DNA from: Lunularia cruciata
Lineage: Eukaryota > Streptophyta > Marchantiopsida > Lunulariales > Lunulariaceae
DNA length: 64,000 nt
Direction of reading: 5' to 3'
NCBI GenBank assembly: GCA_948567375.1
Contig: OX419759.1
Span: 34,635,493-34,699,492, forward strand
Each line of letters starts with the position of its first letter. Positions within the stretch are counted from its first letter, which is position 1. The notes under the pieces are model-generated. The model saw nothing but the letters and a program-made list of their open reading frames with translations, did no database searches and had not been told where the DNA came from. Of the stretch, positions 56,525 through 64,000 are shown in pieces. The translations under genes were made by a program, and so were the position numbers.

Positions 56525-59098
56525 CTAATCCGATCCAATGTCTACTTCTTCCTCGGCTTTCAAACCCGACCCCAAAGTAACTTTACTTCCTAATATTCTT
56601 TCCTTGGGTTTCACATCTCCTACATCTTCTACCAGATCCAGCAATTCTCTTTCCTGATCTAAAATTGCACTAGTGGGTAATCTATCTAACTCTTCATCCT
56701 TTGACCCACTCTTCTCTAATGTCTCTGAGGGCAACTCCAAAGACATTTGGATTCCTATGTTATCTACTTTGGGTTTTGCCTTAACATCCTGCCGAAGCTT
56801 TTCTAACTCTATTTTCACTAAGTCTAATCTAATTGAAATGTTATCCTCTACCTCTAAAATCTTTCTATCTACACGAGTTCTGAGACTAATTAACAAGGCA
56901 TTCAAATTAGTGTCCTTTGCTTGTCTTCACCTCGTCTCCTGCACCAACAACTTCAACTCGTGCAGTCGCGCTTCTTCAATTTGAACGCTGGCTTTTGTAC
57001 TTAACATTGCATTCACTCTGAGGACTATCTCCTTCAATGGCTCCAATCTTGTCTTTTGTTCTCATTCCCGATCTGCAAGCCATTCCTCTCTGTACATCGC
57101 CAACTCTTCTTCGAACTTGGCCTTCACCGCTTCCTTCTCTTTCTCCTTCTGTACAACTTTCTCTTCCTGATTACGAAGTAACTCTCGTAATCTCTCTTCT
57201 TCTCTATATCGCACAAACAACTCTCTTTGCCAGAGCTGCTTCTTCTCCTCCATACTCTCCATCACTCGATCGAGCTCTTCGTCCTTTGATGCTACCCTCG
57301 CCATAGCATGGATAAGCTCTACTCTTGAATCAGCAAACTGCTACTTCAAGATTTTGTGCTCCGCTACCTGTCTCTCCCTTGCAATGTCACTCTTCCTCGC
57401 AAGATCCTCTCAATAACTCACTTCTCTCTTCAAGTCTTTGATAACCTGACTTCTCTCTATTGCTTCCGCTTACAGTACTTCTCTCTCTTCCTCACCTTGG
57501 GTTACACTCTTCTTCAACTCCGAGTTCTCTTCTTCTAATCTTGATAAGACCTGCAAAACAGTCTTTACCTCTGGACAAGTAGATTGCATCTCCTTCTTCT
57601 TCTATTCCAACTTCACCAACAGCAGGCACACTACTTCTTGCAGGTAATCTACTCCATTACTGGCAACTTCTTCCTCCCGTGGAGTGGTCTCTCTTCTCTC
57701 TTCATGTTCTCTTGATACTTGCCTTCTTCTCTGGAGTCTTTGTATCGGAATCGATGCCTCACTACCCGAGCTTTCTTCTACCTCTTCCTTCACTCTACTC
57801 GGCCCCGCTTCACACTTTGCCTTACGTCTCGAGCGAACTCCTCGCTGTACTGTGATCTTCTTCTCCTCTAGCACCGGTACTTTGTCTTCCAGCGCCGCAT
57901 TGTCTTTGGCTTCTACTTTGGCTTGCACTTCTTCTTTGTATTCTTCAGCCACTGGTGCTGAGGTCATTTCTCCACCGTCTTCACTGTCACTGCTAGTATC
58001 TCCACTGTGCAGTGTCAGCTCAGGTTCCTCCTCACGTTCCGAGTCCTCTGTTTTGAGCTCGGCTTCTCCTTTTGAGTCTTCATCTTTTGACTCAATCACC
58101 ACCATCCCTCGCCTTGAGTTATTTTTCTGCATCTTCCGAGGTTTCTTGTTTTCTTTGGCTTCTGCTCGCCGAGTTCTCTTCTTTGTTGGGGTACTTACCA
58201 TGACCTCCACATTTTTCCCTGTCTTCGCATAGTAGTCGTCCATGCTCCGGATTTGGAGAATGTATTGCTGCTCCTCCGCGTTGACTTCTCTTCTCAAGTC
58301 AGGATAGAAATGAGACACCATTCTATTGCGCTCCGCCAAATTGAGCAAATTCAACCTGAGGTAGAAATGTGCTGCAAATGGTACAATGTAGTGTGGAGGC
58401 GACTTATCCCGCAGATTCCACACCATCTGCCTCGTTCTCCCGTGAAAACACCTTGCCCAATTGGTCGGTTCTCCTGCAAATAACTTGTGAAAGAACACTG
58501 CTTGGTGCTTCATCACATAAGTGGTTCTCTCCGGCTTCAGGATGGCCATCAGTGCACTCACAATTCCTCTCCTCATAGGGTCTTTGTAGCCCTCAACTTT
58601 GTACCCATTCTTTGTTCTCTTCGACGAGAAGGCATCTCTCACCTCTTGCGTTTCTTGGGCTATCTCTCCTTTCCCCAAGAACGTGGCTCCCTGCTCCGAA
58701 CCCGCCTCCTTCCTGAGTACGAGTCTCCAATCCGACTCTGTCCAGCGAGCCGGATTTCCTCTCTTCCCTTCTTCCTCATGCCCATCGAGACACTTACTCT
58801 TGATGATTTCTGTCATGAATCCTGAAAAACTTACGTTCCAATTCCATGCCAGAAAAGTGATCCGAAGTCGGCTCAAGACTTCGATCCTCGCTACTACATC
58901 TATTCTCCAAATTGCATGATTTCTCACTGCAAATTCAGAGTTTTTCTTCCCTCCTCCCATCTCTTCTGCTTTCTTACTGTCTCTCGATTTCTCTCTCGCG
59001 ACTTCTCCCTTGCGCACTAACCCGAGTACAACTCTATTTCCCTTTCCCCGATCACCTGCAAGACGACTTCTCAACGGCAAAGGAAAATTGCTCAACAT
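56525..59098 (-). pseudogene. ORF1 inside the B3 5' LTR (about 857 codons, four nonsense codons)
   Basis: A single frame of 2574 nt from ATG 59098 to TAA at 56525. Roughly residues 60-260 form a globular region (RIDVVARIEVL, ITFLAWNWNVSF, KDPMRRGIVSALMAILKP, KHQAVFFHKLFAGEP, PPHYIVPFAAHFYLRLNLL). Its layout recalls the putative plant transposon domain (Pfam Transposase_32-like); this is inference. Residues 300-450 are acidic Glu/Ser/Asp-rich with basic patches, and 500-800 are Glu/Lys/Arg/Leu-rich coiled coil. In-frame stops fall near 57602, 57412, 57062 and 56936; the first and third are single transitions where the other LTR has Gln or Arg. Sense orientation; role unknown. Confidence 0.72.
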
Positions 59099-59117
59099 TT
59101 TGTCGTTGCAGTTTTGA

Positions 59118-59125
59118 TTTTTATA
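59118..59125 (-). promoter_or_regulatory. TATA box of B3 5' LTR
   Basis: Element strand TATAAAAA, first base 27 nt upstream of the ORF1 ATG at 59098, within about 390 bp of the LTR's outer end. Expected start of RNA is close to the ATG. Confidence 0.5.
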
Positions 59126-59512
59126 GAGTTGCACTTCTTCATCTTTTGTTGCTTTGAGTTTCTACCGAGAAATCACACCTCCTGCATGCACCTATCACTG
59201 TCAATCAACCTTCACGCGTATGAGCCGCCAGTTTTGAAACGGCCCCTTCTTGAATTTCTCGCTCCGATGAAAGGTTGTTAGACTGTCTTTGCCTTGGATT
59301 GAGCTCCTCCCAATCCAAAGACAATTTACTTCGTATTGTATGCTGACACGGCATTTCCGAGTACTTCACCTTATGACCCAAAGTCACTTTACTTCGGGTT
59401 TCATCCCGAAGACAATTTTCTTTGCCTTCTTCGGCCATACAGGTGCAATCCGACTTCTCTATACACTTCTTCTCCTTTATTTTGAAAAAAAACAAAAAAT
59501 GTGGGCACCACA

Positions 59513-60229
59513 ACATTGTTGTCTACACATACCCAACAGGTGTGTCGGTTTATCTTAGAGGATATCATTGCCAGGCATAGATGTTTCTACCGGATGAGGG
59601 CAGGTCGAGGTGAGTTGGATGCAAGGGAAGCAACTGACTTCTTTGCTAAGTTCAACATCAAACTGAACTTGACTACTGCCTACAATCCTGAAGCCAACGG
59701 TAAGAGTGAGCGAGGTCATCCGCCGATAGTGAATGCTTTGGTGAAGGCTTGCCAAGGTGAGACCTACAGATGGCCTGATTTGCTGCCCTTAGCGCTTATG
59801 GCAGATAGGTTAACTTGCAGCTTAGTGACTCAAATGCCACCTGCTGAACTAGTATCAAGGCACTTACCTATTATGCCTGTGGAAGGGGACATCATTAGTT
59901 GGAGAACTGTTCAGTGGGAGGACAATGTGTCTATAGAAGAATTGATAATGCTCAGAATCGAGCACTTTAACCTGACACCACAAAGGATACAAATGGCACG
60001 CAAGAAGGTGAAGGAAGCACGGCTGAGGAACAAAGTATACTTTGACAAGACTCACCAACTGCAACCAGTGCCCATCAGTGAAGGGGACTGGGTGCTGATT
60101 TCTGATAACAGCCTAGACGTACAGCATTTGACCCTCAAGAAGTTTGCTCGCCGTTGGCATGGCCCATTTGTTGTTACCAAAGTTCACAAGAATGCCACCT
60201 ACAGTGTGCAAGAGCTAGATGGTACTTAA
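59513..60229 (+). pseudogene. C integrase, C-terminal part
   Basis: It resumes the integrase after the ACATT copy of the B3 target duplication. It contains FILEDIIARHRCFYRM, then AGRGELDA at the position of the second catalytic Asp (Gly appears in place of Asp). FNIKLNLTTAYNPEANGKSE with the catalytic Glu follows, and then the C-terminal GDWVLISDN and FARRWHGPFVVTKVH. Ends with TAA at 60227-60229. No chromodomain seen. The frame is otherwise open for 230 codons. Confidence 0.82.
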
Positions 60230-60414
60230 CATCATCTGCCATATGCAGGGAAAAGGGTTAAACTTTTCAAGAGGTGATGACAAACCGAGGAGGAAAGAGA
60301 TCTTGACTTTGGCTCTAGAGGTGAGTTGGAAGATGCCACTGAAGAAAGCTTATATTGATCACACTGGACTTGCTGGTGCAGACCGGTGGCTGCACAAGAT
60401 TGGTGAGGGTGAAT
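60230..60414 (+). other. C 3' untranslated region and polypurine tract
   Basis: Noncoding. GGTGAGGGTGAA at about 60403-60414, directly before the 3' LTR, is the likely plus-strand primer. Confidence 0.6.
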
Positions 60415-62792
60415 GTCGTCGGGAAAATAGCCCACGTGTACCCTTGAGGCTTTTGGGCTTTGAGGTAAAGGACAGGAAAGAAAAGGCTTGGAGAGGGAGG
60501 ACTAGGGAGGAGTTTTTTCAAAGAAGAGGGCCTGAACAGGCGGGAAAGGAGGGAGGAGAATTATCGGAGAAATAGGCTTGGACAGGGAGGAAAAGGAATG
60601 GAAAGGCCTGCTGGGAGAAGAGGAGAATTATCGAAGGGCTAGGGCTTGGCCAGGGGAGAGAGAGAATTTTTGAAAGTGCTTGCTGTGCAGAAATTTGGAG
60701 AGAAAGGCCTGTTGGGAGAAAGGAGAATTATCGAAGGGCTAGGGCTTGGCCAGGAGAGAGGGAGAATTTTTGAAAGTGCTTGCTGTGCAGAAATTTGGAG
60801 AGAAAGGCCTGCTGGGAGAAAGGAGAATTATCGAAGGGCTAGGGCTTGGCCAGGAGAGAGGGAGAATTTTTGAAAGTGCTTGCTGTTCAGAAATTTGGAG
60901 AAAAAGGCCTGCTGGGAGAAAGGAGAATTATCGAAGGGTTAAGGCTTGGCCAGGAAGGAGAGAAATTTTTGAAATGTGAGAGGGCACGGCTGTGCTTGGA
61001 CCAGGAGAGGAATTTTCAAAATGTGAGTGGAGTCTTGCAGGGCTGTGTTTTGGACCAGGATAGGAATTTTTGAAATGTTAAGGGAGTCTTGAAGGGCTGA
61101 AGGCTTTTGGAGATGCCTTAGGGCTGTGTTTGGACCAGGAGAGGAATTTTTGAAATGTGAGAGGGCAGGGCTGTGCTTGGACCAAGAGAGGAATTTTCAA
61201 AATGTGAGGGGAGTCTTGCAAGGCTGTGCTTGGACCAGGATAGGAATTTTCGAAATGTGAAGGGAGTCTTGAAGGGCTGAAGGCTTTTGGAGATGCCTTA
61301 GGGCTGTGTTTTGGACCAAGATAGGATTTTTCAAAATGTGAGAGGAGTCTTGAAGGGCTGTGCTTGGACTAGGAGAGAAATTTTCGAAATGTGAGAGTGC
61401 AGGGCTGTGCTTGGACCAGGAGAGGAATTTTTGAAATGTGAGAGGGCAGGGCTGTGCTTGGACCAGGAGAGGAATTTTCAAAATGTGAGGGGAGTCTTGC
61501 AGGGCTGTGCTTGGACCAGGATAGGAATCTTTGAAATGTGAAAGGAGTCTTGAAGGGCTGAAGGCTTTTGGAGATGCCTTAGGGCTGTGTTTTGGACCAA
61601 GAGAGAAATTTTTGAAATGTGAGGGGAGTCTTGCAGGGCTGAAGGATTTTGGAGATGCCTTAGAGCTATGCGTGGACTAGGAGAGGAATTTTTGAAATGT
61701 GAGTGGAGTCTTGTAGGGCTGTGCTTGGACCAGGGGAAGGACTTTTGATATGCCTGAGGTTTGAAATTGGACCAGTGGGTGAATTTTCGAAGTTGCAGGA
61801 GAGTGTTGAGGGCTGAAAGATTTTCGAAATGCTGTAGGCAGTGCTTGAAAGTGCAGGGGAGAAAAAGGGTTTTCCTTCAAAGGAATGAACAATGTGCAGG
61901 ACAGGAGATTCAGACAAGAGAGAATTTTTGCAGGTCTGAAGGGGATTTGCTGCAGAAGTTGCCGAAGGATATCTCCCAAAGTCAGGAAGAAGAGGAGGAG
62001 AATTCCAAAGTGGATCAGCTCATCTGGAGCAAGGGCATGGAAATATTTGAAGTTGGTTGGCCTATCTGAATGGAGTGAATCTGATCTGCAAAACAAGGCA
62101 TAGGAGAATGAAGAGGTTCGGAGGGTGAGTTGCCTTGTCTGCTGTCGGACATAGTATATGTGAAGTGCCGGCTGAGTTGATGAGCAGTTGCAACCTTAGG
62201 GCAGGCATTGCCTTGACTAGAACTATTTGACTTATCCAACCTTGTGAACTTTATTGTTGAAATTCTTGTGAATGATGAGTCTTGGAAGCGGATGAATTGT
62301 TATGAATTGTGACTAGAGTTGAGGAAAACTCCATTCTAAGAGCTCTCAGTCCGGTCCAGGTGAATAGCAGAATTAAATGATCAGGGTGCCCGGGTTTATG
62401 TTCAGTTAGATCACTCAATTGTTGTGTATTTTATTTATTTTATTGTATCAAAGGGCCACCTGACCTAGGTCTATGAACTGCCAGATTCCGAACCATAGCT
62501 TGAACTTGATGTGAAAATAGAATATGAGACCAGGCATAGGTAGAAACCATAACACCAGACTTGCATGACAAGATTAGTTTTGCAAAAGTCAAGGATAAAA
62601 CAAAACCTTCAGGGAGAGCCAACCTCAAGGAAACTGAAACAACAAGTTCATATAGAGACAAATTCCCGACAACCCAAGAGTAGGGAAGGAATGTCAGTCT
62701 ACGTGAAAATCCAAAAGAAAGACAGTAAGGAAAACTAAGCACAAGCAGCCATGTGCTTGGCGCACTCTCAAGACCAAATGTTCCCCACGACA
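60415..62792 (+). repeat. C 3' LTR
   Basis: 2378 bp, TGTCGTCGGG...CCCCACGACA. It contains four 100-bp units (about 60600-60960) and the variable GA-rich array (60960-61760), then about 1 kb of unique sequence. It serves as the empty-site reference for A2 (CTTGGACAGGGAGG near 60577-60590). Confidence 0.92.
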
Positions 62793-63957
62793 CGGTGAGG
62801 AAATTTGTAACTGCATGCTCTCTAGAAATTTATATAGAGTCTGTTATTTCTTCAATTTTCAATGGATTTTTCTGAAACTTTACACAAAAATTAAATGCAT
62901 AGTATTCTAGATTCCAACCTAAGAATTAGGGAGAGATCATCTTTCATAGAAAGTAATGAGTTTTCAAACTGAGTGGGTGGTTTGCAGACCAAATCTGGAA
63001 TATGTCTACTAAATAGAAAGGTGTCTAGGCCAAATCGCTTGATCAAAAGAAGTGAAATTCTGTAAAGGAAGACATCTTGGGGTTAGAATTAACTGTAAAT
63101 TATTTTAGAGTAGTATGACATACCCGTTGAGAGCATGTAGTGACATTGTGAGGAGACGTCAATTTTGTAAAGTTGAGATCACATGCATGAGGAGTGTGAG
63201 AGCAACACAAAGCAAATTTGAGTGTTTAGACTCATCTTGGGAACATGGATGGTCAGTAAGAGTGGAAATTGAGGTTGTAAAAGGTTCCCCAAGGTTTGAG
63301 GTGATTGTAGAGGCGGATTTGAGGAAAAGAGAGTTTAGAAAAGAATTTGAAGAGAGTGTTGAGAGGATCCAAAAACATGTACCACTTGGAGGAAAGAGTG
63401 AGTTTAAGTGCTTTCTATGTAGAGAAAAGGGACATAAGGCAAGTTAAGGTCCATTGACCTTTGAGAGCAAGAGATTGAGGGAAAGGAGAGGCTTACTTGA
63501 CTTGGGTTTGCATGTTAGACCTTCTTCACCAAGATTGGGAAGGAGAAGATCTAAGACCAAGGAGTTGTCTAAGGTTTATGGAGTGGAAGGAATTCCAAAA
63601 GAAGATGAATGTAGTGGAGTAAAAACACATTTGGAGACCTTGGTGAAGGGTTCTTTGGAGAGATTTTTAGTATAGCTAAAAAAATACTATCACCTTCATC
63701 AAATAGTTCTCAAGATTAGTGATGGAGATAATCTTTCAACCTATGGATAAACTATCCATGAGGGTTCAATTAATATGCATTCATGTAGGATTTGATATTG
63801 TTATAGAAATCTTGGAGCAACCTGAACTTTTTATGTTCCTTAGGGTGGATTTCTCTCAAAAGGTGTTAGTCATGTACATACACTATTAGTTATAGAGTGA
63901 GAGAAAAGAAAAGAAAAAAAAGATTGAGAGAAAGGAGAAAGATAGTGAAGGGCTGAG
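62793..63957 (+). other. A0 leader, second part, with decayed zinc-knuckle ORF
   Basis: Matches A2 24652-25811 with many changes. The accessory ORF starts near 63246 and keeps CFLCREKGHKAS, but a stop falls where the last Cys of the knuckle should follow (about 63445). It resumes at 63454-63675 with LRERRGLLDLGLHV. The second Cys cluster has lost its first and second Cys. Confidence 0.78.
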
Positions 63958-64000
63958 ATGGGTAAACTTCCAATTTTCTTTGGCAAGGATAGAGAAGATG
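63958..64000 (+). CDS. A0 gag, first 14 codons (runs off the window)
   Basis: ATG at 63958 begins MGKLPIFFGKDREDX, matching the A3 gag start with substitutions. Whether the rest is open cannot be seen. Confidence 0.7.
   Translation, partial: MGKLPIFFGKDRED

Larger units (their letters stand above)
37995..59512 (-). mobile_element. B3: full-length family B Ty3/gypsy element with 3.8-kb LTRs, hosting A3
   Basis: The 3' LTR is 37995-49573 (with A3 inside), the internal domain 49574-55730 and the 5' LTR 55731-59512. Flanks are GCATT (37990-37994) and ACATT (59513-59517), a 5-bp duplication with one mismatch. The C integrase frame continues across it. RT (FIDDFCVFG), the RNase H style and the tRNA-Asp-like PBS suggest the plant Athila/Tat side of gypsy; this is inference. 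Gag-pol has several stops, so the copy is defective. Confidence 0.92.
55731..59512 (-). repeat. B3 5' LTR (3.78 kb, uninterrupted)
   Basis: TGTGACAACCC...GGGCACCACA on the plus strand. On the element strand, about 390 bp precede the TATA, ORF1 fills 59098-56525, and about 790 bp follow ORF1 to the PBS. This is much longer than typical LTRs, and two thirds of it is coding-like. Confidence 0.92.
23368..62792 (+). mobile_element. C: Ty3/gypsy element with repeat-bearing LTRs, hosting A2 and B3
   Basis: LTRs start TGTCGTCGGGAAAATAGCC and end CCCCAYGACA. The 5' LTR is 23368-33692 with A2 inside; the 3' LTR is 60415-62792. The internal domain 33693-60414 has PBS, gag, protease, RT, RNase H and integrase; B3 (37995-59512) splits the integrase. 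Every coding part has stops or frameshifts, so it is dead. Immediate flanks are CCGT and CGGT, but the wider flanks repeat about 26 bp (see findings). Confidence 0.9.
22072..64000 (+). mobile_element. A0: old family A retrotransposon, partial in window, carrying nested element C
   Basis: The 5' LTR (22072-22932) and leader (22933-23367) are followed by element C (23368-62792). The A0 leader resumes at 62793 and reaches the first 14 codons of gag at the window edge. Sequence throughout is clearly family A but much more diverged than A1-A3. The 3' part and 3' LTR lie outside. Confidence 0.88.

Overview
The window is plant nuclear heterochromatin made almost entirely of LTR retrotransposons inserted into one another. 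I see no host gene, tRNA, rRNA or CRISPR array. Several points indicate a land plant with a large repeat-rich genome: Ty3/gypsy polyproteins in the order gag-protease-RT-RNaseH-integrase, primer-binding sites of the plant tRNA-Asp type, nested insertions, solo LTRs, and many stop codons that look like methyl-cytosine decay (CGA/CAG/CAA to TGA/TAG/TAA). The sequence alone does not identify the species.

Four families can be separated (names are mine). Family A has 0.69-kb LTRs (TGTAACACCC...GGCTCACA), 4-bp target duplications, one long gag-pol frame, and an extra small zinc-knuckle ORF before gag. It is present as A1 (7384-16394, minus), A2 (23539-31380, plus), A3 (39881-47695, minus, intact 1608-aa gag-pol) and the old copy A0 (22072 to beyond the window end, plus). 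Family B has very long LTRs (about 3.7-3.8 kb) and 5-bp target duplications. It is present as solo LTRs B1 (4450-17178) and B2 (17686-21452), full element B3 (37995-59512, minus) and an integrase relic B0 (17622-17685 and 21453-22071). Family C has 2.4-2.5-kb LTRs with tandem repeats (23368-62792, plus). Family D is an unclassified LTR-like, GA-rich repeat region (1-4449 and 17184-17621) whose end resembles the C LTR end.

Nesting: A3 lies in the 3' LTR of B3, B3 in the integrase of C, A2 in the 5' LTR of C, C in the leader of A0, and A0 abuts the end of the B0 relic. On the left, A1 lies in solo LTR B1, B1 in D, and D and B2 both interrupt the B0 integrase. Decay fits this order: A2 and A3 have nearly identical LTRs, while A0 and B0 are badly eroded.

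The most unusual feature is that each family B LTR contains a sense-strand reading frame of about 857 codons (ORF1). It has a conserved globular N-terminal part, an acidic middle and a long coiled-coil end. It is recognisable in all four LTR copies, and in three of them the start codon lies 27 nt from a TATA box. If real, this is a protein encoded inside the LTR, which would be the first cistron of the element's genomic RNA. Family A's accessory two-cluster Cys/His ORF before gag is the second notable feature.
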